Origin: an uncultured Parabacteroides sp.
GTDB taxonomy: Bacteria; Bacteroidota; Bacteroidia; Bacteroidales; Tannerellaceae
Direction: 5' to 3'
Length of the DNA: 64,000 nt
Assembly: GCF_947855115.1 (NCBI RefSeq)
Contig: NZ_CANTZW010000003.1
Location: 62,001 to 126,000 of the forward strand
Made by a program: the position numbers and the translations under genes. A model generated the notes under the pieces. The model made no database searches. It saw only the letters and a program-made list of their open reading frames with translations, and was not told the origin of the DNA. Numbering within the stretch: the first letter of the stretch is position 1; every line of letters starts with the position of its first letter. Shown piece by piece: positions 45,368 to 54,000 of this stretch.

Positions 45368-46354
45368 ATGATGAAGAAATTATTTTTACTATTTATCATG
45401 GCATTAAGCGGTACGGCTCTCTCGGCACAACAGGTTGGAGAGACGGAACAAAATTCCCTAAAGCATAACGTAAACCGGCTGTCCGCGGATTATTTCATAC
45501 CCGGCAGGTTCGAGGGAAAGACCATATTGATAACCGGAGGGGCCAGAGGTATCGGGAAATGGACCGCTGTACGAGCTGCTAAAGAAGGGGCGAATGTTGT
45601 CATCATGGATTGGCTCGACAAAGAGGGCCGACACGTTGCGGATTCCTTGAATACGATCGGGCTAAAAGCGTTGTTCGTATACGGCAACATCCAAAAAGAT
45701 GAAGATTGCCGGAAAGCGGTGGAAGAGACTGTCAAGGCTTACGGTAGGCTAGATTACGCATGCTTGAACGCAGGTGTCATGGACGGGGTCTTCTCCGGAA
45801 CACCTTTTAAATATGACGAGAGCCAACGTAAATTAATGCCAAACGTCATCACCCAAGCGACAGACGAGTATTGGGATAACGTATTCGCCACCAACGCAGC
45901 AGGTACGTTTAAATCCATGCGTGCCGTACTCAATCAAATGATAGAACAGCGAAACGGAGGGGCAATCGTGGTTGTCGGCTCTATCGCAGGCATGACCGGC
46001 TTGTCCGGTAATCCCGCCTATGTAGCCAGTAAACATGCCGTGAACGGATTGGTACGCAACGCCGCCATCGATTACGCTCCTTATGGGATCCGTATCAACT
46101 CGGTAAATATGGCCGAGACGAGAACTCCCATGGTGGAACGGGCCGAGGAATTTGTCGCTGCGCAACAAAAAGCGGGTATAGGCTTTGGCATGGGAAAGAT
46201 CAAAACGATGAGTTTATTAAAGTATTGCGATTCGGAGCATCGAGGCTCGTTCCCTTGGGAACAGGCATCCACCATGCTATATCTGATCTCTGACGAAGCA
46301 TCGGCTATCACGGGTTCTATCATCGCCACCGATGGAGGATGGACTGATTTTTAA
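45368..46354 (+). CDS. Short-chain dehydrogenase/reductase with a secretion signal
   Basis: A 328-residue classical SDR. A strong Sec signal peptide (MKKLFLLFIMALSGTALSAQ) precedes the fold by about 35 residues. The Rossmann motif is LITGGARGIGKW (about 55-66), the NAG motif is LNAGVMDG and the catalytic Tyr/Lys are in GNPAYVASKHAV. The C-terminal ITGSIIATDGGWTDF is typical. Exported NAD(P)H enzymes are rare, as the cofactor is not free in the periplasm, so the signal peptide needs checking. The POTRA outer-membrane gene starts 36 bp downstream on the same strand and is likely cotranscribed. Confidence 0.88.
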   Translation: MMKKLFLLFIMALSGTALSAQQVGETEQNSLKHNVNRLSADYFIPGRFEGKTILITGGARGIGKWTAVRAAKEGANVVIMDWLDKEGRHVADSLNTIGLKALFVYGNIQKDEDCRKAVEETVKAYGRLDYACLNAGVMDGVFSGTPFKYDESQRKLMPNVITQATDEYWDNVFATNAAGTFKSMRAVLNQMIEQRNGGAIVVVGSIAGMTGLSGNPAYVASKHAVNGLVRNAAIDYAPYGIRINSVNMAETRTPMVERAEEFVAAQQKAGIGFGMGKIKTMSLLKYCDSEHRGSFPWEQASTMLYLISDEASAITGSIIATDGGWTDF

Positions 46355-46390
46355 ATCCTGATCGTACGTATCCACAAAACACCGAGAAAT

Positions 46391-48106
46391 ATGAGAAAGT
46401 CTCTTTTCATCCTGTTGGCCTCGCTCCTTTGGCACATCGAAACGATGGCCCAAAGTAATAATGCCCTGTCTATTTATGAGGGAGAGCGCATACAATCCGT
46501 AGAGTTCGTATATGATAACCTGCCCCCGGATTCCGCAGAAGCTACGCTGTCGAGGCAACAGGTAGAACAGACTTTCCTTGTATATCCGTATACTCACTTC
46601 AATGAGTTTCAGGTAACTTACTATTTGTCTCAAGTCCGGAACCTCCCCTTTGTAGAAAACGCCACATTCAATGTCGTTCCACAAGGAGACGGAGGTTTCT
46701 CTCTGCGAGTAACAGTCCGGATAGCAGAAAAAGACATCGTGACATCCCGGCATGCTAATTTATTCAAGACTCCCCAAGCTTTTCCAGTCATCTATTCCGG
46801 TAAGCATTCCTTATTGACCTTCAAGATAGCGGCCTCCGAGATGGCCTACAGCAATAACAACGCTTGGTTCGCCCAACCGGAGCCTCTACTCGTGGGGAAT
46901 CCACTTGCCAATAATCCGTCTGGAAAAGGGTACCTCGCTTGGATCGAGGGGTTTACTATGGGAGGCATCTACGGCATCACGAGAATTGTCCCAAGACTAA
47001 ACCTCCATTTATACGGAGGAGCCAGTTATATCCTATCTTTCAGCGCAGGAAGGGAGCTGTTTACCGATCAGTCCAGATTTCATGGGGAGATAGAGGATGC
47101 TTTCGCCGGAATTATCGGAGGAAAGCGGTTAAGTGACAATCATGAGTATTCCTACAGCGTGCTTTACGGAAGGAAACAATTTGTCTTAGGGAACGGTTGG
47201 CTTATCATTAACACATCGATGAACGGGCAAGAGCGGGCGGCCTTACAAATCAATCCTCGCTGGGCGGCCAAAAGGCTTTTTCTCGCCACTTTCCGTTGGG
47301 ATCGTCTGACTTTCCAAGCTTTCCAGCTCCGTCCGAACGAATTACCGATATTCTATAGCGGCACGATCTTGAATGGCGCTAATCTTGAGATCAATAACAA
47401 CGACCGCATACAGATCGGTGCCAGCTTGCTTCACTCTCCACGCTCTGAGGTTAAGTATTACCAACCCGACGGAGAGGTTCTTAGCCGGAAAGGTTTGTGG
47501 GTTTATAACCTGCGTCTTTATGGGAATCAAGCCCCCGGTCAGCCAGGATTATTCTATAAAGCCGAAGGTGGATATCAAACCAACAGCCATTATAAGATGA
47601 GAGCCTACGCATGGTATACGCAACTAGGCTGGAATTTCGCCAAGACCCGGGGTAAACCAGCGTTGAGTTATCGATTCGCCTATTTCTCGGGAGATAATCC
47701 AGAGACTAAAGCGTATGAGCGTTGGGATGCCCTATACACGGGAGGTACGGGCGAGCAATGGGTACAAGGTTCCAATATGTATAAGATCGTGCAAAACTCC
47801 AATGAGATGTCGCACCTGTTACAATTGGTATACTCTCCGGCTCCGAAGTTACAAACAGTCACCCAGCTATGGTCGTTCATGGCTCCGCAGACAAACAATC
47901 TAGGAGGCAACCCGGGATTATCGGTCATGAAATCGAGATACTACGGTACGGAGTTGAATCTCACGCTGAAGTATTTTCATTCACGCCAGTGGTATTTTCA
48001 TTTAAATAATGCGATTACATTCCCCGGCTCAGCCATTAAAGAGACAATCTCCGGAGATCTTAAAAGCTGGTTTTGCCTAATGGCGTTCGTGAGGTATTCC
48101 TTATAA
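46391..48106 (+). CDS. POTRA and beta-barrel outer-membrane protein
   Basis: A 571-residue protein with a signal peptide (MRKSLFILLASLLWHIETMA). Residues about 25-120 look like one POTRA domain (IQSVEFVYDNLPPDSAEA, FNEFQVTYYLSQVRNLPFVENATFNV). The rest (about 130-571) is rich in aromatic, alternating beta strands, typical of a 16-stranded barrel, ending in AFVRYSL rather than a Phe. With a single POTRA and the SDR partner it does not match BamA, TamA or two-partner secretion exactly. Function unknown; it may be a small Omp85-like protein or a porin-type barrel. Confidence 0.75.
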   Translation: MRKSLFILLASLLWHIETMAQSNNALSIYEGERIQSVEFVYDNLPPDSAEATLSRQQVEQTFLVYPYTHFNEFQVTYYLSQVRNLPFVENATFNVVPQGDGGFSLRVTVRIAEKDIVTSRHANLFKTPQAFPVIYSGKHSLLTFKIAASEMAYSNNNAWFAQPEPLLVGNPLANNPSGKGYLAWIEGFTMGGIYGITRIVPRLNLHLYGGASYILSFSAGRELFTDQSRFHGEIEDAFAGIIGGKRLSDNHEYSYSVLYGRKQFVLGNGWLIINTSMNGQERAALQINPRWAAKRLFLATFRWDRLTFQAFQLRPNELPIFYSGTILNGANLEINNNDRIQIGASLLHSPRSEVKYYQPDGEVLSRKGLWVYNLRLYGNQAPGQPGLFYKAEGGYQTNSHYKMRAYAWYTQLGWNFAKTRGKPALSYRFAYFSGDNPETKAYERWDALYTGGTGEQWVQGSNMYKIVQNSNEMSHLLQLVYSPAPKLQTVTQLWSFMAPQTNNLGGNPGLSVMKSRYYGTELNLTLKYFHSRQWYFHLNNAITFPGSAIKETISGDLKSWFCLMAFVRYSL

Positions 48107-48113
48107 TAAGAAA

Positions 48114-48150
48114 GGCACATATACATTGATTTATAAAATGTATATGTGCC
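48114..48150. terminator. Hairpin between the POTRA gene and galM
   Basis: A perfect 14-bp inverted repeat (48114-48127 with 48137-48150, GGCACATATACATT) around a 9-nt loop between convergent genes. There is no long T tract directly after it. Confidence 0.65.
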
Positions 48151-48197
48151 ATGCTATTACTTAAATGTCTCTGAATCCCTGAGATTCCCTTCCCTAT

Positions 48198-49349
48198 TTA
48201 CTCTACCGAGAACTTATAAATACACTCGCTCGCATATTTCTCGCCCGGACGTAGAACGACACTCGGGAAAGATGGTTGATTCGGGCTATCCGGGTAATGT
48301 TGAGTCTCCAGACATAGAGCGCCGCGGTGCGGGTAAACAACACCCAACTTACCTTTATCACCCGCTTTTGCCATGGAGTTGCCGGCATAGAATTGAATAC
48401 CCGGCTCGTTGGTGTAAACCTCCATCACGATACCGCTTGTCGGAGATACGACTTTAGCCGCTACTTTATTGATATCGCCCGCGGTGTTCAATACCCAATT
48501 ATGATCGTAACCGCCACCATAAACCAATTGTGTGAACGGATCATCGATATGAGCGCCTACGACTACCGGCTGGCGCAAATCCATCGGGCCTCCCTCGACT
48601 GGCTCAAGTACGCTAGTCGGGATCAAGGTAGAATCGACCGGGACATATGTATCCGCATCGATCATGATCGTATGATCCATGATTTGCGAACCGGGAACAC
48701 CGGAAAGGTTGAAATAACTATGGTTAGTCAGGTTCACGACAGTAGGCTTATCCGTTGTCGCCTCATATTTAATATCGACAGCGTTATCATCCGTCAATTT
48801 ATAGATCACCTTGATATTCAAATTACCGGGGAAACCAGCCTCACCGTCTTTCGACAGATAAGTCAGTTCCAAGGTCTGGTCATCAATCTGCTTAGCGTCC
48901 CAAACTACCGCATGATATCCTTTCGGGCCACCATGCAAGCAATGTCCGTTATTATTCTGCGGAAGTTGATACTCCGTTCCGTCCAACGTAAACTTACCAT
49001 TCGCAATACGATTGCCGTAACGACCGATCAAACCGCCATAATTGTTGTCTGGAAAAGCTACGTACTGGGCGATATTATCATATCCGAGCACCACGTCCGT
49101 CATCTTGCCGTTCTTATCGGGAACCATCACGGATACCAAGCGTCCACCCCAATTCGTCACGCAAGCCTCAGCCCCTTTCTTATTCTTCAGCACATACAAA
49201 GCGGTCGGTTTGCCATCCACCTCAGACACGAAGTCCGACTTCATCAAACCCGATAGCGTGGCCTCTTCCGTAGCAGCCCCCTTCTCACTCTTACCTCCGC
49301 ATGACAACAACATACACATTGCCATGACTGCAAAACAAAGTTTTTTCAT
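48198..49349 (-). CDS. galM: Aldose 1-epimerase, lipoprotein form
   Basis: Interconverts alpha and beta anomers of aldoses such as galactose and glucose. It has a lipoprotein signal (AMCMLLSCGG, Cys near residue 17), so it acts outside the cytoplasm, a usual arrangement for Bacteroidetes mutarotases. Catalytic motifs are GRYGNRIANGKF (Arg region), the His in HCLHGGPKGYHAV, LTNHSYFNLSG and the final Glu region CLETQHYPDSPNQ. The 383-residue length fits. Confidence 0.95.
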   Translation of the reverse strand: MKKLCFAVMAMCMLLSCGGKSEKGAATEEATLSGLMKSDFVSEVDGKPTALYVLKNKKGAEACVTNWGGRLVSVMVPDKNGKMTDVVLGYDNIAQYVAFPDNNYGGLIGRYGNRIANGKFTLDGTEYQLPQNNNGHCLHGGPKGYHAVVWDAKQIDDQTLELTYLSKDGEAGFPGNLNIKVIYKLTDDNAVDIKYEATTDKPTVVNLTNHSYFNLSGVPGSQIMDHTIMIDADTYVPVDSTLIPTSVLEPVEGGPMDLRQPVVVGAHIDDPFTQLVYGGGYDHNWVLNTAGDINKVAAKVVSPTSGIVMEVYTNEPGIQFYAGNSMAKAGDKGKLGVVYPHRGALCLETQHYPDSPNQPSFPSVVLRPGEKYASECIYKFSVE

Positions 49350-49386
49350 CTTTTTCCTTTAAAATTAATAATTGCTATTCTTCAGG

Positions 49387-49394
49387 CAAAGATA
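49387..49394 (-). promoter_or_regulatory. Candidate -7 box for galM
   Basis: TATCTTTG on the minus strand, a perfect TAnnTTTG match 38 bp before the galM start codon. The rest of the 304-bp divergent gap (49395-49622) has no gene or strong repeat that I see. Confidence 0.45.
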
Positions 49395-49622
49395 CGCATT
49401 CTATCCACATGCGATCCAATATCCTTGCTCATTTTCTAGGGAATCCTTACTGATTTCCTCCCAATTGATTACGGCATTCGTATGGAGACATTGATCTTCT
49501 ACTATCTGTCACATGATTGTCCAACATATAAAACCGCTTATGATACCCGGAGAAGCCGGTAGAAGATTCCTGCGATTTCATATTTTGACGCTATAGTTCT
49601 AGTAAAATACAATCCTCTTTCG

Positions 49623-49630
49623 TACATTTG
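49623..49630 (+). promoter_or_regulatory. Candidate -7 box for thyA
   Basis: TACATTTG, a perfect TAnnTTTG match, 23 bp before the thyA start codon. Confidence 0.45.
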
Positions 49631-49653
49631 CACACTATAGTAAAAAGTGAGTA

Positions 49654-50448
49654 ATGAAACAATATCTAGATTTGCTCGACAGAGTACTTACCGAGGGGAT
49701 AAGAAAAGAGGACCGGACAGGTACGGGAACGATCAGTATATTCGGCCATCAGATGCGATTCAATCTGGAAGAGGGTTTTCCGCTGTTAACAACCAAGAAA
49801 TTGCATCTGAAATCTATCATCTACGAATTATTATGGTTCCTGAATGGAGATACCAACGTAAAATATCTACAAGATCACGGTGTACGTATCTGGAACGAAT
49901 GGGCCGATGCGGACGGAGATCTTGGACATATATATGGCTACCAATGGCGCTCATGGCCGGATTATAAAGGTGGATCCATCGACCAGATCACCGAAGCTGT
50001 AGAAACGATCAAGCGCAACCCGGATTCACGACGGATCATCGTCAGCGCATGGAACGTGGCAGATTTAGGCAACATGAACCTACCCCCTTGCCACACCTTC
50101 TTCCAGTTTTACGTGGCGAACGGGCGCCTAAGCCTTCAATTGTACCAACGTAGCGCGGATATCTTCCTTGGTGTCCCGTTCAACATCGCCTCTTATGCCT
50201 TGTTGCTACAAATGATGGCGCAAGTTACCGGTCTTAAAGCCGGAGACTTCGTACATACGCTGGGAGATGCCCACATCTACAACAACCACTTGGAGCAAGT
50301 CAAGCTACAACTGACCCGCAAGCCACGTGCGTTGCCACGGATGGAGATCAATCCTGATGTAAAGAGCATCTTCGATTTCAAGTTCGAAGATTTCAATTTG
50401 ACCGGATACGACCCACATCCCCACATCAAGGGTGAGGTAGCGGTTTAA
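49654..50448 (+). CDS. thyA: Thymidylate synthase
   Basis: Makes dTMP from dUMP with methylene-tetrahydrofolate. At 264 residues it matches E. coli ThyA. Motifs: the R-loop [10 protein letters not shown], the catalytic Cys in [13 protein letters not shown] (about residues 144-156), the [19 protein letters not shown] dUMP-binding stretch and [14 protein letters not shown]. folA follows 62 bp downstream on the same strand, coupling dTMP synthesis to dihydrofolate recycling. Confidence 0.98.
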   Translation: MKQYLDLLDRVLTEGIRKEDRTGTGTISIFGHQMRFNLEEGFPLLTTKKLHLKSIIYELLWFLNGDTNVKYLQDHGVRIWNEWADADGDLGHIYGYQWRSWPDYKGGSIDQITEAVETIKRNPDSRRIIVSAWNVADLGNMNLPPCHTFFQFYVANGRLSLQLYQRSADIFLGVPFNIASYALLLQMMAQVTGLKAGDFVHTLGDAHIYNNHLEQVKLQLTRKPRALPRMEINPDVKSIFDFKFEDFNLTGYDPHPHIKGEVAV

Positions 50449-50454
50449 ATAGCC

Positions 50455-50476
50455 GGCAATTGATAGCTGGCAGTTA
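50455..50476. repeat. Short repeat element between thyA and folA
   Basis: GGCAATTGATAGCTGGCAG and flanking bases, close to the sequence at 23893-23912 after the pyrophosphatase gene. It lies directly after a stop codon, as there. Confidence 0.45.
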
Positions 50477-50510
50477 ATTCATGTGTTATATATCTAAATT
50501 CAATAAGTTT

Positions 50511-51008
50511 ATGAGTACAATTTCTATCATCGCAGCAATCGCAGATAAAAACGCGATCGGAAAGAACCAGCAATTATTATGTCACATGCCTTCAGACATG
50601 AAGCGTTTCAAGGAACTAACCACGGGACATGCGGTTATCATGGGACGTAAGACATTCGAGTCTCTCCCTGTAGCGCCACTGCCTAATCGGAAGAACGTCG
50701 TATTAACGACTATGCCCGAAGCCGGTTTCGTGAATTGTTTCGCTTGCGAGTCTATGGGCGCCGCCCTGGATTTATGCGAGAAAGAGGACGAGATATTCAT
50801 TATCGGAGGAGCGTTGGTATACAGACAGGCTTTGAGAATAGCCGATAAAATGTATATCACCCGCATCCATCAAGAGTTTCCCGACGCGACCTCGTTTTTC
50901 CCGGTCGTAAACTGGGACCTCTGGGAAGAGACTGAGCGTGAGGAACATCCCGCCGACGAGAAGAACCCTTATCCCTACACCTACATCACTTATGTACGTA
51001 AAAAGTAA
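50511..51008 (+). CDS. folA: Dihydrofolate reductase
   Basis: Reduces dihydrofolate to tetrahydrofolate with NADPH. The frame opens at 50481, but the ATG at 50511 directly precedes the conserved STISIIAAIADKNAIGKNQ and gives 165 residues, the usual size. AVIMGRKTFESLP is the NADPH-binding loop, EIFIIGGALVYRQAL holds the GG motif and TRIHQEFPDATSFFP closes the fold. It is the second gene of a thyA-folA unit. Confidence 0.96.
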   Translation: MSTISIIAAIADKNAIGKNQQLLCHMPSDMKRFKELTTGHAVIMGRKTFESLPVAPLPNRKNVVLTTMPEAGFVNCFACESMGAALDLCEKEDEIFIIGGALVYRQALRIADKMYITRIHQEFPDATSFFPVVNWDLWEETEREEHPADEKNPYPYTYITYVRKK

Positions 51009-51095
51009 ACATTAACGTACGTTTTACAACTTTTTGCTCTTTCTTTGTATCTATATAGGAAAGGTTTATTGTTAAACTTATAAAACCCAAAAGAT

Positions 51096-54000
51096 ATGAA
51101 GATAAGAGCAATTATTTTATCTGCCCTGATACTTTGCGGCATCTCGGCGGTTATCATGTATAGCCGGGCCGCCCAGCCTCGACAAGAAAGTCCCGTTATC
51201 ACACAAACAATAAACGAGAAGGACACCCCGATGGCAATCAAGAATCTTATCCTCAAGATGAAAGAACAAATGGAGGTAAACAATGACCAGTTCCCAGAAC
51301 TGATTGAGGAAACGGAAGATTACGCAAATAGCTGCCCCGACTCGGCTTCCACGGCGGTGTTGCATTCCATGCTGGCAGAGATGTACCAGACCTACTACCA
51401 ACGAAACCGATGGGCTATCAACCAAAGGACCCAGCTAAGCGGTTATACCCCCGACGATATCCGGGAATGGACTTCCAACTTGTTCGCCGATAAGATCAAG
51501 CAAGAAGTAGACTTATCGTTGCGGCCTGCGGCCTTATTGCAAAGTACGCCGGTAAGCCGGTTCAAAGAGATACTGGAAACCGGGAAGGACTCGCAGAAAC
51601 TGCGTCCTACCCTTTACGAGTTCCTGGCTTTCCGGGCGCTAGAAATCCAACCGTCCGCACAGATATATAAAGACTTGATCGCCTTCCAGAACAAGGAGAC
51701 GGATATGAAGCCGGCTCTCCTTACGGAATTGGATTACCTGCGGTTTCTTTACGGAGATAAAAGAGACAAAGAGGCGTACAACGCTTATATGAACGCATTA
51801 GACGAGCTTTACAGGAACCTGGCTCCTCAAGATTATGCGGCCGAGATCTTAATCGCTAAACTAGACTTAGTCAGCGGCAGCATGTCCCGCTACGTCTCGA
51901 CCCAATGGGATTCCATCAAGGCAGAAGAAGTAAAACTATGCGAGGAGGGTATCAAACGGTATTCCGGTTATCCCCGCACCGCGATCTTAAAGAATCGCTT
52001 GGCGCAATTGGAACAACCTACCTTATCTGTCTCCACGGATAACACGGTTTACCCGGAAAAACAATTGGGAATCAAACTAGAATACAAGAACGTGCAGAAA
52101 GTCACCGTACAAATCTACCGAAGCCCGAAGACCCCATTACAGGCGGCTCATTCTTCCACCAGGAAATCGGATAACGATACATTGGGGCAACTCGCGAAAA
52201 AGGCGACTTTCTCGCTGCGATTACCCAACTCCTACTCGCAGCAGGATACGACCTTGTATATTCCGATGGATCAACCGGGGCTGTATGAATGCGTCGTAAC
52301 CGTACCGGGACAAAAGCTCAAGACAGTCAACACGGTAAGCGTAACCCGCTTGGCAGCTCTCTATCGTAATCTTCCCGGTGATAAACGGGAAATCATGGTT
52401 ACCGATTATCTTAGCGGAAAGCCGGTAGATGGCGCAACCGTCACCTATTATGGCGGGCAGCGCCGTAACTTGCAAGAGCTAGGAACAGCCAAGACTGACC
52501 GGGAAGGATTGGCGACACTTCCGGTGAACAACCAGATAATAGCGTTCCAAGCCAGCAAACTGGGAGATACCAGCGCGATGCTGACCCATATCTATCCGAT
52601 GGGTTCCGGACACAGGCCGGAGAAGAATCCGGTGGAAGTATCTGTCTTTACGGATCGCGGGCTTTACCGTCCGGGACAAACCATTTTCTTTAAAGGCCTC
52701 GCCTATGTAAAAGACACGGACGACCCACACGCCGCGGCCGGACAAGAATTCACGGTAACTCTATACGATGCCAACGGGAAGGAACTGGCCAATAAGAAAT
52801 ATACGACCAACGATTTCGGTTCTTTCAACGGAGAGTTCAGCATCCCTAAACAGACATTGAGCGGCGTATTCCGGCTAAGTACCGGCCAGACGAGCGTATA
52901 CATCAATGTAGAGGAATATAAACGCCCGACATTCCAAGCGCATTTCCTTCCGGTTAAGGAAGAGATAGCCTTTGGAGATTCCGTTACGATACAAGGCAAG
53001 GCGGCTACATTCTCCGGTGTGTCTTTACCTGCCGGAGACGTCAGTTGGCGTATCACCCGTAGGCCCTTCATGTTGTGGAGATACTTCAGTCCGGCCTCTT
53101 CGGTACAAGTGGCAGAAGGAAGTACGACACTTTCCGGCGACGGGACATTCAGCATATCTTTCCGGCCTCAAAAAGAGGATGACAATGGCATATATCCTTC
53201 CGCATTCCAAACCTACGAGGTATCGGCTACCATAACCGACAGTAAAGGTGAGACCCAAGAGGCAGAGTATACTTTCTCGGTCGGAGAATCCAGTATCGTC
53301 TTGTTAGCCAACCTACCGAGGCAAATCGAGAAAGACTCGGTAAAAGCCGTAGTCGAAGCCCGGACGATCAACGGGGAGACGGTTTCCGTTGCCGGTACTT
53401 TCAAGATCGTAGAATTGATCGCCACTCAACCCGGCACGAATAATACGAAGAGCTATCGGGAAGGCAAGCAAGTTGCCGCCGGCGACTTTACCAGCGGCAA
53501 GGAGATCAGCCCGGTCATTTTCAGCCAACTGCCCTCCGGACGCTACCGTATCTCGATAGAAGCCAAGGACAGCCAAGGACGACCAAGCAAGAACCAGTCC
53601 GATTTCATCCTATACGGTAAGAACGACAAGCGTCCTCCCGTATTTACCCATACATGGGTGCTGAAAGAGAAGACGACTTGCTTACCCGGAGAAGATGCGG
53701 AGATCGTATTCGGCACTTCCGATAAGGACGCATATATACTCTATGAATGGTTCGCCGGAAATAACCGCATCCATCACGAGTTGATCAAGCTAAGCGATGC
53801 GAATCGCAGATTCGAGATCCCGTTCAAGCAAGAATACGGAGACGGTATCATCGTGTCTTTCACGTTCGTAAAAGAAGGTGCGCTATATATCACCCAAGTG
53901 CCCGTAGAGCTTCGCTTACCCGACCGGCAGTTGACCATCAAGCCGGTCACCTTCCGGGATCGCTTGCTTCCGGGAAGCAAAGAGAGTTGGAAATTCCGTA

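Noticed and set aside
48327..49256. A 309-codon open frame on the plus strand opposite galM.
   Set aside because: galM is intact with all catalytic motifs. The antisense product has no recognisable features, no promoter and typical shadow composition.
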